64,000 nt of DNA, taken from Trileptium ribeirensis (Eukaryota; Nematoda; Enoplea; Enoplida; Thoracostomopsidae). The notes under the pieces were generated by a model that was given only the letters and a program-made list of their open reading frames with translations, made no database searches and had not been told where the DNA came from. Within the stretch, counting starts at the first letter, position 1. Each line of letters starts with the position of its first letter. This document shows positions 1 through 9,703 of this stretch, in pieces. The translations under genes and the position numbers were made by a program. The stretch is taken from contig JASANE010020265.1 of NCBI GenBank assembly GCA_030248225.1, forward strand, positions 1 through 64,000. Direction: 5' to 3'.

Positions 1-24
1 ATTTTTTTCGTTCAGTTACGTATT

Positions 25-504
25 GCTGATAAATTCTTCTTTAGAGCATAAAAATATTCGTATATATCTTTAAGCTCGAAAGCATGTAAATATAAAATCA
101 TTATATCTAAGAAACTTCATTTCATTTGACCTTTTTTTGCAGAAGTTGATAAATTCTTCTTTAGAGCATAAAAATAATTCGTATATATCTTTAAGCTCGA
201 AAGCATGTAAATATAAAATCATTATATCTAAGAAATTTCATTTCATTTGACCTTTTTTTGCAGAAGTTGATAACTTCTTCTTTAGAGCATAAAAATAATT
301 CGTATATATCTTTAAGCTTGAAAGCATGTAAATATAAAATCATTATATCTAAGAAATTTCATTTCGTTTGACCTTTTTTGCAGAAGTTGATAAATTCTTC
401 TTTAGAGCATAAAAATAATTCGTATATATCTTTAAGCTCGAAAGCATGTAAATATAAAATCATTATATCTATGAAATTTCATTTCATTTGACCTTTTTTG
501 CAGA
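25..504. repeat. 120-bp tandem repeat, four copies
   Basis: Four head-to-tail copies start near 26, 145, 265 and 385, with a period of about 120 bp and few differences. Each copy contains AATTCTTCTTTAGAGCAT and ends in a pyrimidine run followed by TTTGCAG|AAG, which looks like a 3' splice site. The last copy runs directly into an open stretch from 504. Confidence 0.9.
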
Positions 505-662
505 AGTTCATAGTATTTTATATGCTGAAATACTGGTGTAACGGGTTTGAATTGAAGTCGGGTCGTTTGGTCAGTGAGCCTCGTACGCTAGCCAGTAAGC
601 TATTGGACGGAGTAAAAAGCTTAACAAATAGTAGTGGGATCATATATTTTAAAAAATTTTAA
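504..662 (+). other. candidate exon after the 120-bp repeat
   Basis: After the acceptor-like CTTTTTTGCAG ending at 503, a frame of 52 codons stays open until TAA at 660-662. Its base composition is less AT-rich than the flanks. The peptide starts KFIVFYMLKYW and contains RTLASKLLDGVKS. I do not recognise a family. The repeat copies upstream carry the same acceptor and the first exon bases. No donor is needed if this is a terminal exon. It may equally be chance. Confidence 0.2.
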
Positions 663-716
663 AGATTTATTCCAATTTATAAAGACTTGAAATTATTAAT
701 CTTAAAGAGTTATGTA

Positions 717-1058
717 TGTAGAATTATTGTGGCGTTTTTCTTTTATCAATCTTATAATCAATATCTAGTTCTTCATAGATCAGTCTTCAGTTGGCAGTTC
801 GATTGTGCAAAAACGATAGCCCAAAAAATGCTATGACATTCTCGCTAGTCGAAAAACGTTTAATAAAATCGACAGTCATAATGTGATTCATGTTCAAGTA
901 ATCTATCAGAGACCTCCTTTGTCGACGGAAAGCTAGACTCATATATCGGCGATTTCTATTCTTCATTTCGAACTCATCGGTTCCGATTCTTCCCACATTC
1001 GAACAAATCAAAGCTAAGTCTTTTTCGCTTTATCTGTTCTTAACCAGACATCACTACA
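717..1058 (-). repeat. 3' LTR of the first gypsy element
   Basis: This is the left LTR in window coordinates and the 3' LTR in coding orientation. It begins TGTAGAATTATT and ends TCACTACA on the plus strand, so the ends are TGT...ACA. It is closely similar to 8154-8484, with small indels near the right end (about 1010-1045). Confidence 0.85.
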
Positions 1059-1069
1059 GAACTTCCCCT
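1059..1069 (-). other. polypurine tract
   Basis: Directly inside the 3' LTR, the minus strand reads AGGGGAAGTTC before the LTR start TGTAGTGATG. A purine run at this place is the expected primer site for plus-strand DNA synthesis. Confidence 0.6.
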
Positions 1070-1072
1070 AGT

Positions 1073-1447
1073 TTAAACGGAGCGCTGACCACAAACAAAT
1101 GTACGTTGAAGGAACCACACCGCCTTATTTGCTGTTGCAGTACTTGCGGGCGTGTTGAAGCTCCGGGCTGTCTCGTATGCTTTGAGGAGATCTTGGCGCT
1201 TTGCAGTTGTAGTCGGGTAGAATGATTGAGTGGACGACTGAGAAACGAAGTCCAAACGGTTGGTGCCGAAGAACTTCACAGCGATCGATCCTTGTGGATG
1301 CCTGAGTGTTGCAAGCTCCATCGCGTCTGGCGTAATGATCTGCGCAGCCCAGTACCTTTTGCAATTACGAACCTTCGGTAGGATGATCGTGCCTTTCGTC
1401 ACAGGGTTACTGTTCGGATTCGTTGAATCAATTCGAGCCGGTACGTC
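1073..1447 (-). pseudogene. PWWP-like domain following integrase
   Basis: The minus-strand frame downstream of the integrase stop is open for about 125 codons. It shows the order expected of a PWWP domain: a basic strand with KVRNCKRYWAAQII at the place of the PWWP signature, then VKFFGT, the most conserved second motif, then a short strand and helix ending near LLKAYETA. PWWP domains bind nucleosomes carrying methylated H3K36, and LEDGF uses one to tether lentiviral integrase. The frame is the same as that of integrase, separated only by the TAA at 1448-1450, and there is no ATG of its own, so it was probably the C-terminal end of pol. It ends just before the polypurine tract. Similarity is judged by eye; the classical PWWP residues are only partly kept. 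Confidence 0.55.
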
Positions 1448-2423
1448 TTAATCGCTGTGGTGCAGGAACGCAGGTTTCACACGATCGATACTGACCCGGT
1501 CCTCGCCGTCTCGAAACTGAACGACAACCTATTTGTCTTCTCGATCGTTGACGTCGAAAGATCCAATGTATCGGGGCTAAAGAGCGACTTCACAGAATCG
1601 TCTGGAATCCACACCTGGCGGACAGCCGCCACATCAGGAAGATATACCATGGTACTGAATGACGACGCTCGGGGGCATTGATGCGACTGCTCTTAGCGAA
1701 CAATCTTGTCATGAAGTTGTGTTTGGAATCGTCGGCTGCACGTTCGGTGTGAAATAATGGTGTGACAACTCGATGCTCAAACCAAACACCATTTGGGAAA
1801 GCGTAAAACCTTAGCATTGAACCCGGAGCAGATACCAAGAGGGACGAGGAGAAGCGACGTTGTCCATGATTTGGTGGTGCCATGTGCACGAAGGTCGCCT
1901 GCCTTGAGAGTCCGGTGGAAACGTTCGACAGTTTCGTTGCATGCGGGATGGTACGCGGTGGTTTGGAGACGTTCGATTCCCAATTGTTCCATCAAGGACG
2001 ACCACAACGCTGATACGAATTGGCCACCGCAGTCAGAAATTAGAACGCTGGGAAAACCGAATCGGCGTATCCAGGTGGAGATGAGAGCTGCGGCGACGGA
2101 CTCGGCTGTGAGATCAACCACTGGTATTGCTTCTGGCCATTGGGTGAATCGCAATCGATCAGCGTTACTAGATACCGAAACCCATCGGATTTTGAGAACG
2201 GCCCAACAATGTAGACGTAGATAGTTTGGAACCGGCCGTTCGTTGGAATTGTTCCAATCTGTGTTTTTGTATGGCGGACCACTTTGCTTGACATTCCAGT
2301 TCATACTAGGCCAGACGTAGGATTTGGGAACCTCGTGGAGGGTTGCCAGCGAGCTGAGGTGAGATATGTTGTGGATTGCCGAAGAATTATCCCTTTTATG
2401 CCAATAATTGGAATCGCGGTCGC
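1448..2423 (-). pseudogene. gypsy integrase, broken
   Basis: The core is readable from about 2210 to 1880: WPEAIPVVDLTAESVAAA, then SVLISDCGGQF holding the second catalytic Asp, then TTAYHPACNETVERFHRTLK holding the catalytic Glu. These belong to the DDE integrase core. The C-terminal end reads SIDRVKPAFLHHSD before TAA at 1448-1450, the usual tail of this group. At least one frameshift lies near 1880-1780, and stops lie near 2160-2170. The N-terminal zinc-binding part is barely visible near 2300-2400. The product would have inserted the element's cDNA into the host genome. Confidence 0.85.
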
Positions 2424-2545
2424 CAACCCAGCCCCCCCGGGCACGCCAGGGGCGGGGAACCCACCACACCCCCGCCCGGGCCCCCCCCCAACCCACGCCC
2501 CACACACCCCCCCCACACAACCACCAACACCACACCCCCTTAGAC
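2424..2545. repeat. C-rich low-complexity block inside pol
   Basis: About 120 bp consist of runs of C broken by A and G, with one GGGGCGGGG segment. It interrupts the region between RNase H and integrase and has nothing in common with the coding sequence on either side. It may be a local expansion or a read-consensus error. Confidence 0.6.
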
Positions 2546-3372
2546 CTAGCGGATAAAGTTAAAATGCATCTTTTCTGGGACTTAAAAACGAAGCAGCGTG
2601 CGGCAGGCGTCACAGTAAACAGTTTTCCCGTCCACAAGTTATCGCTTTACTGGAAGATTGGTTGCCCTCATAAATCCTGCAAGGCTGTTGTCGGCTGCTT
2701 GAGCTTCATCGACCTGACTATCGAACTATGCGGAAATGTACCAAACGGGACGTAATGGTGCATCTGCCACAACGTTGTCTTTGCTAACGCCGTACTTGAT
2801 TTCATAGCCAAATTCGGAAATGAATGACAGTCAGCAGGACTGTTGTGCGGAAGAATTAGCCATTAAGAGGACGTTGACCAGCGGTTTGCGGTTCGTGATG
2901 ATTGTAAAATCGGAACCATGAAGTACGAGAAATATTTCAGGGCCTTGAATATGGACAGTAGCTTTCTATGGATTGTCAATTTCCTCGACTCGAGTTCGGT
3001 GAGTTTCTCCAAACAGAACGCGAGCGGCTGACTGCTTCTATGCGTGGTTTGGCTCAACACTCCATCGACGGCAGTTCCCGAGGTGTCGGTAGCTAGCTGA
3101 AGTTTTGCTGCCGGATGAGGAAAATCCGGAGTGACAGCATTGGCGAGAGCAGCTTTCGAATCATGGAAGGCTTTGTCGGCTTCTTTGGTCCAATTGAGTT
3201 TGAAATTGCCATTGGTACCTCTGCCTGGAGTTACGTCCGTCAGCGGGGCAGCAACCCTTGAAAACGCGGGGACGAATCGATGATACAATCCCGCCACTCC
3301 TAGAAAATGTCGCAATTCCTTGAGTGTTTCCGGACGGCTAAACTCGTTTATCGCTTTTATTTTGAATGGCAT
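2546..3372 (-). pseudogene. gypsy RNase H and connection region, broken
   Basis: The stretch from 3372 begins with the RT thumb/connection sequence RPETLKELRHFLGVAGLYHRF, typical of Ty3/gypsy pol, followed by the RNase H start PAAKLQLATDTSGTAVDGVL and LTIHRKLLSIFKALKYF. The expected first RNase H Asp is kept (ATDTS). A degraded end reading VVADA can be found further down. The enzyme would remove the RNA strand during reverse transcription. The frame is lost below about 2863. Confidence 0.85.
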
Positions 3373-3417
3373 TAGGCGAACACTGTCGGCATCAATTTCG
3401 ATCCCGACAAAATTGAC

Positions 3418-3969
3418 CTACGAGACGGAAAGAACGCACTTATTCGGTTGTAGGCGAAGTCCGTGATTCTCAAGGCGACGAAGAATTTCCTCAAGATGCC
3501 ACAGATGATGTTCCGGACTGGTGCTTGCTACTAAAATGTCGTTCAAATACACTTTCACGAATGGAACAACTATAAATATCGAACCCATGAGTTCCTGAAA
3601 TGTTTGAGCGGCATTTCTGAACTCGAAGAACATTCGTGGGAATAGGAAAAGTCCAAGCGGAGTAGCAATCGCAGTTTTTGATTGATCTTGCTTAGCGACA
3701 GGAATATGGGTATAGGCACACACTAGATCCAGTTTTGAGAAAACTGACGCTCCATAGATATCGCTCGGTAGATCCGTGAGGTTCGGCATGAGGTAGCGAT
3801 CCGGAACTGTTTGTTGGTTGAGCTCCCTATAGTCGCCGGTTGGACGCCATGGGGTTTCTGAGCCGGACTTCGGCACCATATGTAGAGCGGAGGCATAAGG
3901 AGAATCTTCGGGATACACGACACCTTGTTGCTTGCTCCCACTCGGCGAACACCTTTTGTGCGACCTCAA
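3418..3969 (-). pseudogene. gypsy reverse transcriptase with altered active site
   Basis: The 183-codon frame carries SPYASALHMVPK, WRPTGDYRELNQQTVPDRY, SKLDLVCAYTHIPV (first catalytic Asp) and TPLGLFLFPRMFFEFRNAAQTFQ. The catalytic box reads YLNDILVAS, where Ty3/gypsy enzymes have YVDDIL or YIDDIL: the first of the two Asp residues is Asn here. The length and order fit the fingers and palm of the RT. The change and the nearby frame breaks indicate an inactive copy. Confidence 0.92.
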
Positions 3970-4817
3970 GCTTTTGTTCGATTAAACGTCGCGGGCGTAA
4001 AAAACGGAAGCCCTCTTGTGACAATTTTATGCTCGATGCCGTGGAGCGGGTGAGCGAATGGATCTACTGGTTTAAAACTATTGGGAAATTGTTCGAAGAG
4101 CTTTTTGACCGGCTCGAAAAATCCTGGCATATCGAGCTGAATACTCAGATTGGACTGTTCGGACGTTGTCGCTGAACTGCACACGGGTGAAGGAGATCGT
4201 TCCAGGACCGGAATGAGACGGTTGTTGACGAAATCCACTGCGAACTCGTAGTGGCAGAGGAAATCGCACCAGAGGATTGGGTTTGCAACCTCGGCGACAT
4301 AGAACATCCACGGGAATTTTTTTAGGAAACCATCGATTTGACACGACATCGCGCACGTACCTTTGATATCGACTGGGGTACCGTTGACAGCATGGGCATC
4401 TATGCGTTTGGAGCTGAGGGGCATGAAGTTCGGCGCATGAGACGGCTGAATGAACGATATTGAGCTTCCACTGTTAGCAATGAAACGGCCGAACGGGAAA
4501 TAAACAATAATAACAAATAAACGGGCAATAAACACAGAGTGGGTGCTCCAACCGCTGTTCCAGCAGTGGGGGTTATCCGTTTCCCGGACCCGGAATGGAA
4601 TGTCGTCGTCCGTATCCGTCAGATTGTCGCTTAAACGAACACAATTCGGCACCATAGCAACGCTACGCTTTATTGTCAAACTTGCTGTGATACCAACACA
4701 GGCCGGCGGAATGGTTGCGTAATTGCGGCTTTGATCTGGGTATTCTCGATTCGTGGCGGCCTTTGTTGAAGTAGGTGTCGGTCTGTCGACGATACCGTCG
4801 GCGATCGCTTGACTCAC
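3966..4817 (-). pseudogene. gypsy protease region
   Basis: The 283-codon frame contains RFIANSGSSISFIQP near residue 155, the position of the aspartic protease active site. The catalytic Asp of DSG is replaced by Asn. Later features fit the same fold: DIKGTCAMSCQI, then VANPILWCDFLCHYEFAVDF and NNRLIP. The C-terminal third, with LFEQFPNSFKPVDP and the start of the RT lead-in, joins the RT frame by a short overlap. The segment from about 4500 to 4600 is poorly conserved. The enzyme would have cut the Gag-Pol polyprotein. Confidence 0.8.
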
Positions 4818-5570
4818 TTCGATTTGAACGCTGTTGAACGGCTGCGTTTAGCTCAGCTATTTAGCTCTCGATCGAGGATTGCCACTGGTCGACCGTTATG
4901 TGACTTGATTGCAACGAGCGCACTTGATTGACAAAGCTTGAATCGGCCATCTATACCATTGTGTCCGCGATGCGGGCCAGCTGCTAAGCTTGACGGTGTC
5001 CATTGATACCAGCGTGAGGCGAATTAGCTCGGGCAGAATCTCGAGGTACCGCAAACGAACCAACTCTTGGCTGTTTGGGGCCAACTAAAGTAGTTCCAGA
5101 AGTGCGCTTGAAAGCATGCGGCCTTTGGCGTCCTTCTCGGCTAACAGCTTACGGAGGCGGCGATTGTTTCTGTCTGCACAGTAATTGATCAGCGTGCATT
5201 TCAGGTCACCGTAGGACGCATTGAGGTCGACGCCCGATTAGTGTATCATCGAATTGTCGACCACATGAAGGATGTTCCGCTTCTTCACGTCGTCACTGAC
5301 GTCGCCAAGAATTTGATCGACCTGGTTGAACCACGATTGCGGGGTCTTCGGATTGAACCGTGGCAACGTACGGAAATGCAACGATTAGGTGCCCACGTGT
5401 TGATTGGATTCGAGCGCAGCGGCACCTTGAAATTTGCAATCGTTAATTGGCTGTCAGCTTGGTGCCGTGACATCTGGACCGAAAGGGTCAGTTGTGCAAT
5501 AATGTTATCCTTGGTTGGGGGCATGACAAATGCTTCGTCACTCGCCTTGAGGAGTTGCAGCATGCCCCCC
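4818..5570 (-). pseudogene. gag-like region of the first gypsy element
   Basis: Short frames between stops show a capsid-like order: a start near 5563 (LLKASDEAFVMPP), then ANFKVPLRSN, then a degraded central part, LAEKDAKGRMLSSALLELL and ELVRLRYLEILPELIR. These fit the capsid part of gypsy Gag in position before protease, but at least three frameshifts or stops break it. I see no intact CCHC zinc knuckle. The assignment rests mostly on position and on the capsid-like helices. Confidence 0.6.
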
Positions 5571-5825
5571 TAATGTATCTATGTTCTGTTGCAACAAATG
5601 GATTGGCCCTGGGTTTGATTCGATGCACCCGATCAGCAGGAGGAGGCGGAGGGATGTCGCTTGTCGGCTGCTGAGGTCTTGAATAGCTAACTGTGACACT
5701 CCGATTGATACGATTCCCGCAATGGGCTCTTGGTATTTCGCTCGATCGCGTTTGCGGCGTGTCGGAGCTGGATTTCTTTTACGGCAGTGTATCTTCGTGC
5801 TTACGCGACGCTCCGACCCCAGAAA
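5538..5825 (-). pseudogene. short ORF with a 2A-like peptide before gag
   Basis: A minus-strand frame of 95 codons without ATG contains LRLLLLIGCIESNPGP at 5604-5651. This matches the 2A ribosome-skipping pattern (a Leu-rich stretch, then Gly-Asp-Ile/Val-Glu-x-Asn-Pro-Gly-Pro) except that Cys stands where Asp is usual. After NPGP the frame continues into IHLLQQNIDTLGG, and a frameshift in the G-run at 5565-5570 leads to the gag-like frame. The region upstream of the motif is basic (RRKRDRAK). In 2A peptides the bond before the last Pro is not formed, giving two proteins from one frame; some 2A-like sequences in retroelements also direct localisation. Function of this degraded copy is unproven. 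Confidence 0.55.
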
Positions 5826-8134
5826 CTACTATAACACACAAAACTATACACTCAATTGTGATGTCGGCAACCAAATAACCTTATACGTTAATAGCTGGGG
5901 TGCACGAGTCCGGGGTGTAGCGAACTAGAATAATGGTGGTACACGCTCCTAGCTTCTTCAACTCAACCGTTATGCCTACGGATGTAGCAGCTCAACGACC
6001 TAATAATCCCGTTTTATTTCGCTCTTTCCAAGATACCAACAACAGTGAAGTAGGAATAACTATTTATTCGCTATTTCAGCGCTATGCCGCTTCGTAACGG
6101 TGTACTCATACGATTCAATCTTCGAAAAGCGTGCAACAGTGCACGCACACAATTACGTTACGTTACGGCACTCCGCGATTTTTCACCAGCGACACCAATT
6201 TATATTTCACAAGTATTAAACGGTACAGTAACTTTTCGTAGCATCCGTATTTGTAGCAGTCTCCCATTACTCCTGACTTAATTACACACCACCACAGTCT
6301 TATCGCGGTAGATTGATATCATGTGAGGCATCTAGCGCGAAATAGTTTTTGCACTATGATATAAACAACTGCTACATCTGTAGTGGCAACACACACGTTT
6401 CCAATGGTGGCTTACAACTTGTTAACCATACGATCACTCCGTTTTACTATTTAGAGAGATTGGATTGTGATACCGTAAACTAACACTAGACAGTCACCTA
6501 TACACAGAGTTATATCCGCAACACGTCCCGCCGGAGCGCAATTGTACATGCTCTAGTTCGATAATAGCTTTAACGAAGTTGATACATTAATTCGAATCTA
6601 AATGCGACTCGCTAAGACAGATGCCATAATTTAGTTATTGATTGAAAAGCCACAAGTAGTGGGTGAAAATAATTTAAAATAAAAGCGCTAAATCCGACAA
6701 ATGACGCTTTGTGGCCCAGTGGCTAATCTGAATAAAACATATACCATATTTTCGTTATATATGGAAACGCATAGAGAATGCTATATTATGGTTACCGCCA
6801 AATAACTTTACATTGTACACGTCAAAGCGTAGCTAGGTTGTCTCGGTTAGAAAGAAAAAATAAAACTCAAAACATCTCCATTAATGCAGGCCAAGAATTG
6901 CACTACACTGTTTGCGCGAAAAACGCAACAAAAACACGTTGAGCAACACGTTAATACGACCCTTCGACACGTTCCCTTTTTGATAGCCAAGTCGTCCGTC
7001 ATTCTGGAACAAAAAATCATAATAATACATTACATTATTTCACAACATCACTTTATCATCAAAACAAGTAAATTAATGATAAATAATAGACAACGCCCTG
7101 TCGGCGAGAAGAAGCGGTACCCCGTACTGTATAAGTACTACGCACAATAATAAAATATAGAGTATATGCTTATTATATGTTATATGTTTGAGGGGTATTT
7201 AGTTAAATTTGAAAAAATAGAAATTTTGAAGAAATGGGGTTGAGGAGTGGGGCTTGGTTTAGGAAAAGCAGGGAGAGATGGGTGGTAATATTTTAATATG
7301 AGGAAGGGGGTAGGTAGGGGAGTTGGAATTAGGAATTTGATAAGTGGGAGTCAAGTTTGAAGTGAAGGAGAGATATTTGAAAAATATGAAAAATGGGGGG
7401 AAATGGGAATTTTAAGGAAAGGTAAATTTATAGGAAATAAGAATAGGGGAACGGGTGGGTTAAATATGTGAACATAGATTGTAAAGGGAAAAGGATATTA
7501 AAGTTTGAAGGATATTCGTTAAATTTTGGGGGAGAGGGGGTAGTTGAGTCTTGGTAGAAAAAGTTGGAAATGGATAAAAAGTATAATTTGGTGAAATTTT
7601 GGTTGTAGTGAAAGAGGGTGGGTGAATATGAAATATCAGTTAGGAAATAAGGTGTTTCAAAAGAAAAAGTATAGTTTGGATAATTTTATATGAAAAATTT
7701 AGGCTTTGGAGTGTATATGTATATGGGGGCATTTTGGGATTTATATATGTTTTAATATATTTTATATATTTATACTAAATACATAGATAGCTAGTCGGTA
7801 AGTTGCACACACAAGTTATACAGGTAATGCTTCCCAATTACTGCGTTTATGTACCGTGCCAAGGACGATAGGGATTACTAAAGCAGGAGTGGAGGCCGGC
7901 CCCGGTATTTTAGTAGAGGTTTGGGAGATTTGTAGATGTGAAAAAATGCCAGCCCCGACACGGCGAGACGAAGGTAGTTTGAGGCGACTTGGAACCAGGC
8001 CACGGAAATTCGTATCGTGACGATTGAACTTGAGCACCGTCGAATATTGTTGCTGAACGAACGGCGGGTGCCCCAAGACTGGTGGGAACGGCAGCAACAA
8101 CCAAAAAACATCTGGAATAAAGGCGGCTGACCTG
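5826..8134 (-). other. leader region of the first gypsy element, possibly with nested DNA
   Basis: No clear coding sequence is seen between the 2A-like ORF and the primer site. Short minus frames at 7816-8198 are GC-richer and may be remains of a leader ORF or an N-terminal gag part. The middle (5880-7180) is plain AT-rich DNA, and 7186-7760 is strongly C-depleted. More than 2 kb is long for a leader, so a nested insertion is likely, but I see no clear boundaries. Confidence 0.4.
7186..7760 (+). other. C-depleted, G-rich tract
   Basis: For about 570 bp the plus strand is nearly free of C, built from A, T and runs of G such as GGGGTTGAGGAGTGGGG. There is no exact repeat unit and no ORF. The boundaries are sharp compared with the flanks. 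Confidence 0.75.
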
Positions 8135-8152
8135 TACGTGTCAGGTTCACCA
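8135..8152 (-). other. candidate primer binding site
   Basis: On the minus strand, one base after the LTR end (TTCTACA), the sequence starts TGGTGAACCTGACACG. TGG is complementary to the CCA end of a tRNA, as expected for minus-strand primer sites. The tRNA species was not identified. Confidence 0.5.
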
Positions 8153-8153
8153 T

Positions 8154-8484
8154 TGTAGAATTATTACGGCGTTTTTCTTTTATCAATCTAATAATCAATA
8201 TCTAGTTCTTTATAGATCAGTCTTCAGTTGGCAGTTCCATTGTGCAATAACGATAGCCCAAAAAATGCTATGACATTCTCGCTGTCGATAAACGTTACAA
8301 AATATTGACAGTCATAATGTGATTCAAGTTCAAGTAATTTATCAGTGACCTCCTTTGTCGACGGAAAATTAGACTCTTATATCGTTGATTTCTATCCTTC
8401 ATGTCGAACTCATCGATTCCGATTCTTCCCACATTCGAACAAATCCTTATTCGCTTCATCTTTTCGTAACCATAACTCACTACG
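8154..8484 (-). repeat. 5' LTR of the first gypsy element
   Basis: This is the partner of 717-1058 and the promoter-bearing LTR in coding orientation. It starts TGTAGAATTATT on the plus strand; its other end reads TCACTACG, one base from the expected ACA end. The copies differ at many sites, so the insertion is not recent. Confidence 0.85.
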
Positions 8485-8488
8485 TGTA

Positions 8489-9490
8489 TTCATAAAATCG
8501 ATGTGCTCGAAATAAAGTTCATAGCGAAAATTAAATGGGTGTGAGTAGAGTGGCAACTACCCTACCTCGTCGATACTTTTTATTTGTATGCAATACCATG
8601 GGTAATTTTTAAATATAGTGGTTTTTTAGATGGAGGGTAAAATCTCGTCACCATACAGTAGAAAAAAGTCACCTCAATTACAAACAGCAGCGTGGTCCTC
8701 AGTATTAATCTGAGTTTTGATTTGCTTTAATTGGAACAAAATGAATCAACCAACAGAGCATGTGAAAAGTTTTCTTGTAATAGCTTGCACATGGTCATAC
8801 AAATTTATTTAGTATCTGTTTCTGGAAATATTGTTCCATTATTTTAAAGTCTTGGTGTCACGTGCTAGAGAATGAATTGTCATGTTTAGCGTTTTCCTTT
8901 ATTAAGGACACCAGCAATGTTAGGAATGACATAGATGAGCAGCCCAAATCAAAAGCAATTGTTTTCTTCGTATAAGTAAAATAGTCGATTACGGGGAAGT
9001 CTAATAATGTATTTCAATATAAACCTCTGTGGACATATCGCTACAGAATATATGTTTTTTTTCAAAACTTAAAATTCGATTGTATAAAGTAAATTGTTTA
9101 AAATAGGCTTGGCTTTAAAATTGAGGTGTATTGAACGTCTGAGTTTTGTCTTAACTGCAACACATCGTTAATTCAACTATAGCTTATATATTCTTGAAAT
9201 ATAATCTGGAAATTTCAAGGATAATTCATAATATGTATTTAAAGGATAATTTTTTGAAATTTCAAGGAATAGTTCTTTGAATTTTAAAAGAATATCTGGT
9301 GGTGCAAAATTCAAAGAAACATTTTCTAAATTTCATGAAAACGTAATTTGAGTGTACATACAATTTATAAAAATTCACAGAGCGTTAAATTATAGGTTTT
9401 GCATGCATTTTTTCTACTATTTGTAAAGAAAGCTGTATGACTTCGGTAGAAGGTTCGAGGGAATTTTGTAAGATATTTTATTTTTTTAAG
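8489..9490. other. AT-rich non-coding stretch, probable intron
   Basis: I see no coding sequence here. It ends in TATTTTTTTAAG at 9490, which serves as the acceptor of the GOLD exon, so at least its right part should be intron of that gene. Confidence 0.5.
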
Positions 9491-9703
9491 ATGATCGCAT
9501 ATATTCATACGACCGCATTGTTATCCCTCGTGAGCTGTACTACAACGCTGAAAACGATCCATTTGATGAAGCTTCACTAGAGTACGGCATTATTCCTAGA
9601 AATTCTCACATTATAGCGAGCTTGGAAGTGACGGAACCATTTGTCGAATTCAAATGGCAAATTTTCACGGATGAAATCATAAAATTTTCTATTTACTATT
9701 CAG
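9491..9703 (+). CDS. SEC14-like protein, penultimate exon (GOLD domain, first part)
   Basis: This internal exon lies between acceptor TATTTTTTTAAG and donor CAG|GTAAGT. It starts two bases before a full codon and ends one base into the next. It reads DRIYSYDRIVIPRELYY, the linker that follows the CRAL-TRIO lipid-binding domain in SEC14-like proteins, then RNSHIIASLEVTEP and FKWQIFTDEIIKFSIYYS, the first strands of a GOLD domain. SEC14-like proteins move or sense hydrophobic ligands, and GOLD supports membrane or protein contacts. The splice phase fits the exon at 12876 exactly. The CRAL-TRIO exons were not found upstream: they may lie beyond the window or beyond the retroelement, or may be lost. 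Family is called by eye. Confidence 0.6.

Larger units (their letters stand above)
717..8484 (-). mobile_element. Ty3/gypsy-type LTR retrotransposon, full length but decayed
   Basis: Two similar direct repeats (717-1058 and 8154-8484) bracket about 7.1 kb that reads on the minus strand as leader, gag, protease, RT, RNase H and integrase. The four bases TGTA precede the left LTR (713-716) and follow the right one (8485-8488), matching the short target duplications of this superfamily. A primer-site-like sequence lies inside the right LTR and a purine tract inside the left. Reading frames are broken by many frameshifts and stops, and key catalytic aspartates are altered, so this copy is inactive. 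Pol order with integrase last supports Ty3/gypsy. Unusual features are an in-frame PWWP-like domain after integrase, a 2A-like peptide before gag, and a long leader that may contain a nested insertion. Confidence 0.88.
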
